64,000 nt of DNA from Chloroflexota bacterium (GCA_030447745.1 JAUJOH010000001.1:187440-251439); one strand, 5' to 3'. Positions 19,984 to 29,216 are shown, counted from the first letter of the stretch. A program made the numbers and translations. The notes: a model not told the origin generated them from the sequence alone.

Positions 19984-20793
19984 CTACGCCGCGCGGTAGC
20001 CGACGACCAGCTCTGAGAGGTAGCCCTTGCGGACCCGCCCACCGTTCGCTTCGAGACGCGTCGTGATGCAGTCGAACAACCCTCGGCGACGATCCTCGAC
20101 CAGGGCGATGTGGCCGGAGTAGGTCGACAGGAGCCGCAGGTACTCGGCGGTCGAATACGTCACCTCCCATTCGAACCGACGCACCTCGAGGCGTTCGAAA
20201 CGTCCGGACCGCTCGAGGGCCTCGCCGCCCGGGGGGATCTCGGCCGCAGGCTGGGGCACGTCGTCCGGGTCCGTGGCGGGGTCCCACTCGAGGTAGCAAT
20301 CGACCAGCCGCTCGAACACAGCCGTGTCGCCGCCGGCGACGTGCTGAGCGCCCAGCGTCGCGACAGAGCCGCCCGGCCTCAGCGCGTCGGCGACCTTCCG
20401 GACACCCTTGTCCGGATCGAGCCAGTGGAACGCGCTGGCCGAGACGACCGCGTCAAACGGCGTGGCCGGGAGCGGCCACGTCTCGAAGTCGGCGACGACG
20501 ACCGAGGTGTTCGCAAACCCGTTCAGATTGCGCCGCGCCACCTCGGCCAACCTCGGACCGAGCTCGATGGCGGTGATGTCCGCCCCCCGCTCGGCAAGCG
20601 GCACGGTCAGCTGGCCGGTCCCGGGCCCGATCTCCAGCACCCGCGTCCCCGGCCGGATGCCGGCGAGCCGGACCAGCTCCTCGAGGGCATCGACCGGATA
20701 CCGCGGTCGGACCTCGTCGTAGAGCTCGGCGACCTGGTCGAACGTGCGCCGAAGATCGATCCCGGTGCGGGCTTCTTCCTGTGTGTCTGGCAC
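19984..20793 (-). CDS. Class I SAM-dependent methyltransferase
   Basis: RTFDQVAELYDEVRPRYPVDALEELVRLAGIRPGTRVLEIGPGTGQLTVPLAERGADITAIELGPRLAEVARRNL. GTG start (VPDTQEEARTG) preferred over the longer track ORF. Confidence 0.85.
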   Translation of the reverse strand: MPDTQEEARTGIDLRRTFDQVAELYDEVRPRYPVDALEELVRLAGIRPGTRVLEIGPGTGQLTVPLAERGADITAIELGPRLAEVARRNLNGFANTSVVVADFETWPLPATPFDAVVSASAFHWLDPDKGVRKVADALRPGGSVATLGAQHVAGGDTAVFERLVDCYLEWDPATDPDDVPQPAAEIPPGGEALERSGRFERLEVRRFEWEVTYSTAEYLRLLSTYSGHIALVEDRRRGLFDCITTRLEANGGRVRKGYLSELVVGYRAA

Positions 20794-20958
20794 GCGTGCC
20801 TCCCGGTGACCGCGAGCCACGACGCTCCCCCACATCGCAGCCCACCCTTGTGACTCGGTTGTTCGTCGTCCTCGATGGCGATGACCGTTTCCGGCATGCG
20901 AGGCGCTCGCACTCCGCAAGTCTGCCGTTGTCCCGAGATTCGGTGGACCCCGCGACTT

Positions 20959-20998
20959 GCTGCCGCCTCCGGTGCCTCCACAGCGGCGTACGGCCGTC
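20959..20998 (+). repeat. 40-bp direct repeat, copy A
   Basis: GCTGCCGCCTCCGGTGCCTCCACAGCGGCGTACGGCCGTC; about 35/40 identical to 21614-21653. Confidence 0.7.
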
Positions 20999-21109
20999 GC
21001 ACGGCCTACCCACGGCCGACCGCCGGGAACCAACGGCGGGCGCGTCGCACCGCACCGGCACGGCGCGTCAATACATCGCACGACCAAGGCGCTGGGAGAT
21101 TGGAACAAC

Positions 21110-21577
21110 ATGCCTCGTAACGGCGTCTTTCGCGCCCTCCCGTTCGTGGCGCTCGTCGCCATTCTGTTTCCGGGTGCCGTTCGCGCAGATCACTACTGGT
21201 GCGGGATGGAGGTGGACCCGTCATCGGGTTTGGCGGGTACGACCTTCACGTTCATCAACGGCACCTTCCCGATCAACCTTCGGCTGTACCGCGAGGGCGA
21301 CCTCGTGAGGGAGGTCAGCGTCGACCCGAACGCAATCTACGAGATGACAGCCGGCCGGTCCGACGTAGGCCGATGGCGCGCTCAAGGGGAGTTCGAGGGG
21401 TGCCCTGATCTCGTGGACGAGTCGTTCACGGTCCTGGGGCCGCCCGACACGGCGACAGCGCCCGGCGATACAACCGCTTTGACCGCCGGATTCGTGCTGT
21501 TGGTAGCGGCCGCCTTCGGTAGCCTCGCGTTTGTTCGCCGCCTTCCCTCGCGCCGCCCTATCACGCCCCTCAAGTAG
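21110..21577 (+). CDS. Secreted hypothetical protein with signal peptide and C-terminal TM anchor
   Basis: MPRNGVFRALPFVALVAILFPGAVRADHYWCGMEVDPSSGLAGTTFTFING...TALTAGFVLLVAAAFGSLAFVRRLPSRR. Confidence 0.6.
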   Translation: MPRNGVFRALPFVALVAILFPGAVRADHYWCGMEVDPSSGLAGTTFTFINGTFPINLRLYREGDLVREVSVDPNAIYEMTAGRSDVGRWRAQGEFEGCPDLVDESFTVLGPPDTATAPGDTTALTAGFVLLVAAAFGSLAFVRRLPSRRPITPLK

Positions 21578-21613
21578 CCAGTGCGCCGACTCTGTCCTGA
21601 GGAAGCGACGTGG

Positions 21614-21653
21614 GCTACCGCCTCCGACGCCTCCACAAGGGCGTACGGCCGTC
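21614..21653 (+). repeat. 40-bp direct repeat, copy B
   Basis: GCTACCGCCTCCGACGCCTCCACAAGGGCGTACGGCCGTC. Confidence 0.7.
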
Positions 21654-21758
21654 CACGGCCGCGCGTCGGTGGTCGGTGTCGCGCCGCATGAGGAGGTCGT
21701 CACCGAAGCCGGGCCGCTCGAGGTCCTCACCGCGCTCCATTGGAAGGGTCGGCGAAAA

Positions 21759-21789
21759 GAGAAACCGGCCCCAAGGAGAGGCCGGTTGG
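21759..21789 (-). terminator. Intrinsic terminator, probably the original tRNA-Cys terminator displaced to the far end of the island
   Basis: Minus strand: AACCGGCC TCTCCTTGG GGCCGGTT followed by TCTCTTTT. Confidence 0.7.
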
Positions 21790-21799
21790 TGCGCAGAGG

Positions 21800-21845
21800 G
21801 TGGAGGCGACGACCGGATCTGAACCGGTGAATAGAGGTTTTGCAG
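21800..21845 (-). repeat. Distal att site: truncated 3' fragment of tRNA-Cys
   Basis: GTGGAGGCGACGACCGGATCTGAACCGGTGAATAGAGGTTTTGCAG versus GTGGAGGCGACGACCGGATTCGAACCGGTGAATAGAGGTTTTGCAG at 53991. Confidence 0.9.
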
Positions 21846-21941
21846 TCTCACCCGTGGCGTCCGCGGACGTCCGTTGAGGGTGGTCCTGCGGCACATATCG
21901 ACCCGTCCCACAAGTCGCCCGGCCGCGCCGATACGGCTCTA

Positions 21942-21962
21942 TTGCTACCGCTGTTGCTACCG
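21942..21962 (+). promoter_or_regulatory. Candidate integrase arm-type site pair, left arm
   Basis: TTGCTACCGctgTTGCTACCG; the same 12-bp-period pair occurs at 53923-53943. Confidence 0.55.
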
Positions 21963-22901
21963 GGATCCGCAGGATGCGAGTTGCCGAGGCGGCGGTTGAT
22001 CTCTCAGCTCCCGGGCGCAGAAGCTCCAACTGGACCGCCTGGACACCTGCACGATGCCCGGCCCCGCTCCGGGCGGCCCAACGCCGTGCTCGTGACTGGT
22101 GCGTTGACGGACGAGTCACGGCGACTCGTTTGGTTCCCGAGACCAAGGGCGCTCCTCGACACCCGGCGAGGCTCAGATGCCCTCTGATGGATCTGCTTCG
22201 CTGCCGCTCGAGACGTGTCAGCTGGCGTCACGCGCTCTCAGAGCTCATGCGTTGCGGTCGTCGGCAACGCACCATCGGCATACGTTTCCGGAGGACCCGA
22301 GGAGGACAGGCCCCGCGCGGGACGGGTCACCCTGCGACCCATCACCGTCGACGCTCGCCGACAGCCCGCGCACGGGGTCAACCCGCTGTCTGGCTTCGGC
22401 AACCACGTGCCGGAGGCGAAGTAGTAGAGATCCGTGCCGTTCGGCGCCCATGGCGGCCCATCCCACCGAAACGGGACGGCGCCATGGGCGACGCGCCGGG
22501 GCGGCTCGAAGTCCACTGAGCAGCGGTTGACCATCTGCGTCCTGCGCGAGCTCGTCCGCCAATACCGGTAGCCGTCGCTGTGGTCGCGGTAGCGGTTTGG
22601 GCGCTGATAGCCGCGAAAGAAGGCGGCGTAGCTTTCGGGTCCCTTGAGCCATGCCATGAGCACCGGCTAACTCAGGTCCGGGCACGCTCGCTGCGTCGCG
22701 TACTCGTGGGGCATGAGCGGGCAGGTCTGCTCACCCACGGTATTGCGTCGATTGCTTCGTCGACGTCGTAGATGTCCTCCGTGGCGATGTTGATGACGCG
22801 ACCGTCTTCGTCGAGGGCAAGTTGCACAGGGGCAGCGGGAAAAAAGCTCGCCCTGTTCCGGGCGGACCACCTATCGGACTCCTGCCGCGCAACGGCACGG
22901 A

Positions 22902-23881
22902 CTATCGGGAGGCTGCTTGGCGCCGCGGGGACCCGAGGGGCGGGTCGGTCCGGCTGGGCGCGCGCAAAGCAGCGCCGCCGATCCCGGCTGATTGGGTGGT
23001 GTCGGCGACGCCGAGCGCGGCCGCCGCACGGGCCCACCCGCCATCGTCCTCCGGTTCGAGGCGGAGGTAGCGCGCCGTCGTCGCAATGCTGGCGTGGCCG
23101 AGCAGAGCTGAGACGTCCTCGATCGAGGCGCCGGCTGTGCGCCGAAGCTGGGCGGCCGAGTGTCGGAGGACGTGCGGTCCGACGCCCACGAGACCGGCGC
23201 TTGCCGCGGTACGGCGGAGGCGGGCATAGAAGCCGGACGCGGAGATCGAGAACAGGCGGCCGTCGCATGGCGACGCGTGCGGCCATCGACCCTCGGCTCG
23301 AAGGACATCCAGGATTGCGTCACGTGCCGGTCGAGGAAGACGGCGCCGGCGCTCCCGCCCGCCCTTGACCCGGACGAGATAGCCGCCCGTCTCGAAGTCG
23401 ACATCGCGCAGTCGCAGGCTGAAGACCTCGCTGCGCCGAAGACCCGTCAACAGGATCAGGATGACGATCGCCCGGTCACGTCGCCCGGCTCTTGACGAAG
23501 GAAGCGCAGCCAAGAGGCGCTGGAGCTCGTCAGTGGTGAGTCCCTTGGCAGGGCCGCCGCTGGGCGTGGTCGCCGAATCTCGGCAGCCGGATTGGCCGGG
23601 ATCGCTCCGACACGGCGCGCGAACTCGTACAGCCCCGAGATCGCCGCGAGACGGACACATGTTGTGGAGGCCGCCGGTGGGCGACCGCCCGGGCAGCGAC
23701 CGTACGCGAAGGAGTGAATCGTGATCGGCGCCACATCTGCCGGACTCGGGAAAACGGCAAAAAAGCGGGCCAGGATCCGCCCGTACTCGAGCTGGGTCCG
23801 GACACTCCCGCCGTATCCGTGCGTCTCCGTGAGGAAGGCATTGATGACGTCGGGCCACGGGTCGGGCAGGCCCGGGATCAC
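22902..23881 (-). pseudogene. Tyrosine recombinase/integrase split by a frameshift
   Basis: N-term frame 23456..23881: AFLTETHGYGGSVRTQLEYGRILARFFAVF...ISGLYEFARRVGAIPANPAAEIRRP. C-term frame 22902..23858: LTTDELQRLLAALPSSRAGRRDRAIVILILLTGLRRSEVFSLRLRDVD...HVLRHSAAQLRRTAGASIEDVSALLGHASIATTARYL. The frame switches near 23560-23590. Confidence 0.78.
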
Positions 23882-23934
23882 AAGCGGCCGAATGGAAGTG
23901 GCGGAAGTGCTGTTACTCCTATCACAATCATACT

Positions 23935-23971
23935 ATACTGACCAGTATTGAGCATAATCGACACAGTATTG
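23935..23971. promoter_or_regulatory. AT-rich intergenic region with palindrome ATACTG-AC-CAGTAT and direct repeats CAGTATTG
   Basis: ATACTG 23935-23940 / CAGTAT 23943-23948; CAGTATTG at 23943-23950 and 23964-23971 (21-bp spacing) between divergent genes. Confidence 0.4.
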
Positions 23972-23979
23972 GATGATTG

Positions 23980-24273
23980 ATGGCGCGCATTGAGTTCGAG
24001 GCAGACACGCTCGAGCAACTCGTCGACATGGCCCGCCAGTGGGTCGCGGGGTACGGAGGCGCGACCGCGCGAATCTCCGTGGCGCCGCCGCAGGACCGTC
24101 AGACGGAGCTTCGCGATGTCCTGGCGCGCATCGTCAGCCCGGCGAGCCGCGCCTTCATCCGGGCTGTGGCGGAGCGATCGCTCAGCGACCAGGTACTCGT
24201 AGTCGATGAGGCAGTGCTCACCCGCCTCGGCGTGACCGACGAGAAGGCTTTCGTCGGCGTTCGCGGGCTCTAA
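23980..24273 (+). CDS. Hypothetical protein (97 aa)
   Basis: MARIEFEADTLEQLVDMARQWVAGYGGATARISVAPPQDRQTELRDVLARIVSPASRAFIRAVAERSLSDQVLVVDEAVLTRLGVTDEKAFVGVRGL. Confidence 0.6.
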   Translation: MARIEFEADTLEQLVDMARQWVAGYGGATARISVAPPQDRQTELRDVLARIVSPASRAFIRAVAERSLSDQVLVVDEAVLTRLGVTDEKAFVGVRGL

Positions 24274-24550
24274 TCGGACGATGCGACGACGCGCGCAACG
24301 GGACCTGGTGTTCTGGGATCGAGCCGGTCGTGGGTACCGAATGGAGCTCGAGGACGCCCGGGTGGTCCTCGACGTATTGGGCACCGACGAGGATCGGCCC
24401 GCGCCGGAAGGACCGGCTTAGCGCCGGTCGCCCCGTCGACGCTGCGGCGAAGGGCCGTGGCACCGCCGACAGCCGGATGACGCGGGGCCTACTCCGCGCG
24501 GAGTAAGTCAGCGGCCGCCGCGGCGCGCCGTTGTCCTCGACGGAGAGGGA

Positions 24551-24577
24551 GTCACACTAAGGGCGATTTAGTGTGAC
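24551..24577. repeat. Perfect 10-bp-arm hairpin with GGGCGAT loop
   Basis: GTCACACTAA-GGGCGAT-TTAGTGTGAC; related hairpin at 25041-25064. Confidence 0.7.
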
Positions 24578-25040
24578 CCGCGGAACCGCGGCCGGGTGTG
24601 TGAGTGGTTGCGAGGCGCCTGTGTTCGGCTTAGCGCGGCTGCCCACCGGCGATCGTTCGAGCTGACGTCGGGCACCCGCCCCGCTGTCCTGGTCGCTCTG
24701 TACCCGGCGTTGACGCAGCAGTAACGGGCCGAAGAAGCGGTTTTCGATCAATGGGCGCCTTCGACGCTCAGCCGCGCGGCCAGGGGCCTCAAGGCAGGCG
24801 GCGGCCCTACGACCCGGACCTTCGAGCACAAGGTTCGCACCGAGCGCGTCTGGCGTTCGTCGTCGCAGGTGGCGGCTGATCTATTGATCGGCCCCTGCCT
24901 TGGCGAGAGGCAGGGTCGCGCGGCGTAGGCGCACCGAGGCCGGAGCCCTTCGTAAACGCTGACGCCAGGCGGCATAGCGTTCGCTGCTCGCCGGCCCGTT
25001 CGGGCAGCGTCGGGGGTGACCGCCGTGGCACGGAGGCAGG

Positions 25041-25064
25041 GTCACGCTAGGGCGATCTGGCGTG
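25041..25064. repeat. Related hairpin with GGCGAT loop
   Basis: GT-CACGCTAG-GGCGAT-CTGGCGTG; stem positions covary with 24551-24577. Confidence 0.6.
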
Positions 25065-25127
25065 CTCTGAGCGCAGCCGAAGAGAGTGCTCTTGCGGGCT
25101 GTCCTCAGTCGCCGTGATTGGCGTCCA

Positions 25128-25792
25128 TCAGTCGGGCGAGCTGTTCGAGGATTTGGACCGCGGGGCCGACCTGCGTCGGGTGGTCGTGCAGGGGAACACG
25201 CCGATCGCCGTGCCGACGACCGCGGGGGCCGTCTCGCTGACTGGCACCACGTCGGCTCTGCTCAGTTCGCGTCCAAGTCGCTCAATCCGGACGCCGGTCT
25301 CGACGAGGCGGATCGCCTCGGTGAGCGTCAGCGTGTCGAGGTACTCCTGGCCGGCTCGCAACGGCACCGGGCGTCCGTCCCGGTCGTAGCGGTCGACGAG
25401 CAATCGGATCCGCGCCAGTCCCTTGGCCTGCATAAGCGCGCCGGCCGCCGCGCTTGGCGAATGCCCATCTGCTCGACCTCACGGAGGTGCGCAGTGCGCT
25501 TAACCCGGTCCTGTTCGGCATCCCACGCAGCCGCGCGGGGCCACCCACGAGCCACGCGTGCTGACCAGCGCCCGACGTGCACGCGCGTGGCGCCCAAGAC
25601 TTGCGCCACACGCGTGATGGAGCGTTCAGAGGCAGCCAGGTCCCGGTAGATGGTGAAGGCGTGAAAGCCGCGAGCCGTCTCGCCGGCCTGGCGCTCCCAA
25701 AGTTCCGCGGGGACCTCCTGTGCCACCGGAGCATCCTCCCGAAGCATCATGCCGTTCTGCGTCCAACTTTTGTCCGCCTCGCGCGATATCAA
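25128..25792 (-). pseudogene. Phage-associated HTH protein (terminase-small-subunit-like), frameshifted
   Basis: VPAELWERQAGETARGFHAFTIYRDLAASERSITRVAQVLGATRVHVGRWSARVARGWPRAAAWDAEQDRVKRTAHLREVEQMGIRQAR (25328..25792), continued in another frame as MQAKGLARIRLLVDRYDRDGRPVPLRAGQEYLDTLTLTEAIRLVETGVRIERLGRELS (25128..25433). Confidence 0.5.
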
Positions 25793-26081
25793 TCAAGTCC
25801 CGAGCCAACGGGGGAAGGAGGAGGCCATGACGTCTGCTCTCGAAGCTGATAGGGACCGTCAACCGAGCTCCTCGGTCCACCGAGAAGTTCGCGGTCGGAG
25901 CCGCGCTCGTCAGCGTCGACCCGGCCGATCCGGCCATTGACGAGCTGGAGCGCAACCTCGCGCGACCGCAGCAAATGGAGTCGCCTGAGGCGCACGCCGC
26001 CGTCGAGTGCCTGCGGAGGAAGGCAATGAAGCCGCCCTGTCGCGATCGGACCGCCTGTCGGCAGGCGACACAGGGCTGTCC

Positions 26082-26354
26082 CTACCGGCTGCGCCGCTTC
26101 CAGCCGCGGAAGGCACTCAGCAGACGTTCGCGCTGCTCGGGGGCGATCGATCGTTCGTCGAGCCGGCCGAGAAGCTGGAGTGTCCGCCGCATCTGATCCA
26201 GGTACGTCCGGCAGCCAACGCAGGCGTCGAGGTGTGTCTCGAACCGCGACCGAAGCTCCACGGGCAGCGCGTCCTCGAGATAGTCAGTCACCAACTCAAC
26301 GAGCTCGCGGCACGAAAGGTCGCCAGGAGCAGGAACCGCGGCGTCAGTTGGCAT
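26082..26354 (-). CDS. Zinc-finger (zf-HC2-like) anti-sigma factor, copy A
   Basis: LSCRELVELVTDYLEDALPVELRSRFETHLDACVGCRTYLDQMRRTLQLLGRL (H-x3-C-x2-C). Confidence 0.8.
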   Translation of the reverse strand: MPTDAAVPAPGDLSCRELVELVTDYLEDALPVELRSRFETHLDACVGCRTYLDQMRRTLQLLGRLDERSIAPEQRERLLSAFRGWKRRSR

Positions 26355-26979
26355 CGACGTACCCCCTGATTGCTTGACGCACTTGGACGGGAGCGCGGTG
26401 GAGCAGGACACGCTGGTTGCCGGTCGTGAGGTTCAGCGCTTCGGCCACCCCGCGTGCGGACCACCCTTGAACGTCTCGCAGGAGGATGACGGCGCACTGC
26501 ACCGGTGGCAATGCGTCGATTGCAGCTCGATCTGACCGTTCGTCTCTGCGGCGACGAGCCGCTGGCCGAGATCACGATCCCACGGTCGCGGGTGCTTCGT
26601 CCAGTGCCCGCGTCAGCTGGACCGGTCGTCCGTGAAGAGATCTGACTCGAATGCGATCGGCTCATGTCGAGCTCCTGCTGGACGATCGCGGAAAGCGGCA
26701 AGGTGCGTGCCTCTCGCCGCGCGCGACCCCGAGTTCGGTTGAACAGGATCGCGAATATCCACGTGCGAAGTGACGATCTCGCCTCGAAACGGTCGAGGCC
26801 GTCGAGGAAGGCCAGCCAGGTGTCTTGGACCACCTCCTCGGCCACCGCACTGGACGAGAGTGACAGGCTCGCGACCGCCAGCATCGCCCGTTCATGCCGG
26901 CTGATGAGGCACCGAATGCAGCCTCGTCGCCCCGCCTGGGCGCACCGAGGAGGCCAGCATCGTCACCGAAGTACGGCAA
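26351..26979 (-). pseudogene. ECF-type RNA polymerase sigma factor, degraded (frameshifts and an internal stop)
   Basis: Region 2 AVASLSLSSSAVAEEVVQDTWLAFLDGLDRFEARSSLRTWIFAILFNRTRGRARRE in one frame. Region 4 AIDALPPVQCAVILLRDVQGWSARGVAEALNLTTGNQRVLLHRA in another. TGA interrupts the linker. Confidence 0.78.
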
Positions 26980-27193
26980 GACGGGATAAAAACTCAGGCT
27001 CGGCAGCGCTCACAGCCCGGACAGGACAAACCAAACGGCCGGGAATGTAACGAATGATCGGCGGAATGGACTTCAGGAGACGCGGATCGATCGACGTCCT
27101 CGGCGGCCGGACCTCGTTGCGGCCACCACGGCGTTGCTGCCGACCGAGCCGCGCGCTCGCCAGACAGCAGCTGGCACAGTGAGGAGAGTGAGC

Positions 27194-27919
27194 ATGACCA
27201 ACCGCGATCGCGCACCTGAGGACATCTCGACCCCGGAGCGGATGGGTGTACTGGCCAAGGCGACCGCCGACGCAATGGGGCACAAGGTGCGGGGCGAGCA
27301 CGAGACCGAGGAAGGCGCTCACCAGGCGATGACCCGCGAGGAGGTCGAAGCAGTTATCGACTCGTGGCCGGACGCCCCGAAGACCGTCGCCAGGAAGATG
27401 ATGGAGCAGTACGGTCCGGCCAACGAGGGGACGCCGACCAAGCTCTTCTGGTACCGAAACGGACCGTGGAAGCGGACGGAACTGACGAGCGACGTCGTCC
27501 TCCACGACTTCCCGAGCCCGCACAGCGACTTCCTGACGCAGTTCATCGACTACCGCGTCCCGGTGGAGATGTTCAGCGTCATCGGCGAATACGACGGGAG
27601 CTGCCTCGTCGATCGAACCGCCGGCGAAGTCGCAGCGCGATGCGACTCCGAGGCCGCAAACATCGTGACCCTCAATTTGATGCACGACCTCGTAACTGGG
27701 AAGACCACCGTCGCCCAGGCACGCCAGACTTACGCCGACAACGTCATGGGCTACACGATGGGTCGGTCAGCGCCGTATGCCGAGCGCCTCCAGTTCGATG
27801 TCGCGCAGGGCGGCACCGAGGACCCTGACGAGGCCATGGCGGGCGGGGCGATGGCTCGTCAGACCGTAGCCAAGGTGAAGGATGTGCTGTCCGGCGACGA
27901 CAAACCCGTGGACACCTAG
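27194..27919 (+). CDS. Hypothetical protein, paralog of 37948..38655
   Basis: WPDAPKTVARKMMEQYGPANEGTPTKLFWYRNGPWKRTELTSDVVLHDFPSPHSDFLTQFIDYRVPVEMF...DGSCLVDRTAGEVAARCDSEAANIVTLNLMHDLVTGKTTVAQARQTYADNVMGYTMGRSAPYAERLQFDV. Confidence 0.82.
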   Translation: MTNRDRAPEDISTPERMGVLAKATADAMGHKVRGEHETEEGAHQAMTREEVEAVIDSWPDAPKTVARKMMEQYGPANEGTPTKLFWYRNGPWKRTELTSDVVLHDFPSPHSDFLTQFIDYRVPVEMFSVIGEYDGSCLVDRTAGEVAARCDSEAANIVTLNLMHDLVTGKTTVAQARQTYADNVMGYTMGRSAPYAERLQFDVAQGGTEDPDEAMAGGAMARQTVAKVKDVLSGDDKPVDT

Positions 27920-28070
27920 CGTTACCGCACCGGTCGTCGCGATCGGGACACCATCCCACACCAGGCAGGGACGTGGCGGTCACGCAGCGGCGCGCGATTG
28001 CCCGCCTCCAGATCGATCGTCCGCCTCCGTCGCCGCGGAGGCACAGGACGCGTCCGTGCCGGGTCCGGCA

Positions 28071-29216
28071 TCACCGGCGTCGTACAGACAGGCGACGCAG
28101 CGCCGCGCGAACGACCGATCCGGCCTTATAGCGCTTCGCGCGGATGACGCGTTCGTGCGCGCCAGCCATGTCCACCCACGCGGCCCCGAACGACAGCTTG
28201 TGCTCGAGCAGTCCGTGCATCGCCTCGCCGCGTGCGGGGCGATGGCGGGCGCCGCGCACGTCGACGCCCCCGAGGTCCATCTCGTGGCATCCCTCGCGGA
28301 TCGCGAGCTGGATGGCGCGCCACCGGAGCAGGTGCAGGACCCCGGGGTGGGCTCGCCGCGCGGCGGCGCGGTCGCCGCTTTGCGCCGTCGAGACACGGCC
28401 GCCGTGTCGGTAGAGCGTCAGACCCGCGAGCGGCTGGCCCGACGACGTCCCCTCCCGTGCCTCGAGCAGGACGAGGTGGCCGGCCCGGTGCGCGCGCAGC
28501 CACCACGCCAGGTAGTCTGAACGGGGGCCGAACGAGAACCGGCGCCGCTCGCCGGTCTCGAGCAGCAGGTCGTAGAAGCGGTCGAAGGCAGCGTCCGGCG
28601 GCTCGGTCCCGCCCACGAAGCCGTCGCCGGGCTGGTGCCGGAACCGGACGTCGTGACGGACGATGACCACTCCCTGCTTCTCGGCCTTGTGGATCCGCTG
28701 GCGCGTCCCCTTGGCGATGCCATGGAAGATGCCGCTCTCGTCGCCGCCCGTGAGGGCCAGCGACAGGCGATGACGGGACGGCTGAATCTCCTCGATCGGA
28801 CGGTATCTGGCGCGGCGCAGCCAGTCGCGCCAGCTGCCATCGTCGGCCGCCACCTCGGGATCGACCGCGATGACGTCGATCCCGTTCCCCGCCAGCGCCC
28901 GGGTCACCGCCCACAGCCCGTCGCCCAACCTATCCCCGTGAACGACGGGTGCCGGGCCCCTCGGAACGTAGGCGCTGGCTCCGCCAATCGCCGGCCACGG
29001 CCGTGTCAGGGCGAGGATGCGCAGGTCGCCGGCCACGGCGAACCTCGGCGTCCAGCCACTGGTCCGGCGGTGCTCCGCCCACGCGACCGACTGCAGCACG
29101 TGCCCGCCGGGTCGGTCAACGGCAAGCGCGTCCCAGTCGTCGGTCGGGTCCGTCCGCAGCACTGCCGCTGGAAGCTTCGGCCGATACGTCAACCGCGGCC
29201 CCGATGAGCGGTCCAC
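28071..29216 (-). CDS. FemAB/FemX-like (GNAT-fold) peptidyltransferase family protein, copy 1
   Basis: VLQSVAWAEHRRTSGWTPRFAVAG; GTRQRIHKAEKQGVVIV; FYDLLLETGERRRFSFGPRSDYLAWWLRAHRAGHLVLLEAREG; HLLRWRAIQLAIREGCHEMDLGGV. Confidence 0.78.
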   Translation of the reverse strand: MDRSSGPRLTYRPKLPAAVLRTDPTDDWDALAVDRPGGHVLQSVAWAEHRRTSGWTPRFAVAGDLRILALTRPWPAIGGASAYVPRGPAPVVHGDRLGDGLWAVTRALAGNGIDVIAVDPEVAADDGSWRDWLRRARYRPIEEIQPSRHRLSLALTGGDESGIFHGIAKGTRQRIHKAEKQGVVIVRHDVRFRHQPGDGFVGGTEPPDAAFDRFYDLLLETGERRRFSFGPRSDYLAWWLRAHRAGHLVLLEAREGTSSGQPLAGLTLYRHGGRVSTAQSGDRAAARRAHPGVLHLLRWRAIQLAIREGCHEMDLGGVDVRGARHRPARGEAMHGLLEHKLSFGAAWVDMAGAHERVIRAKRYKAGSVVRAALRRLSVRRR

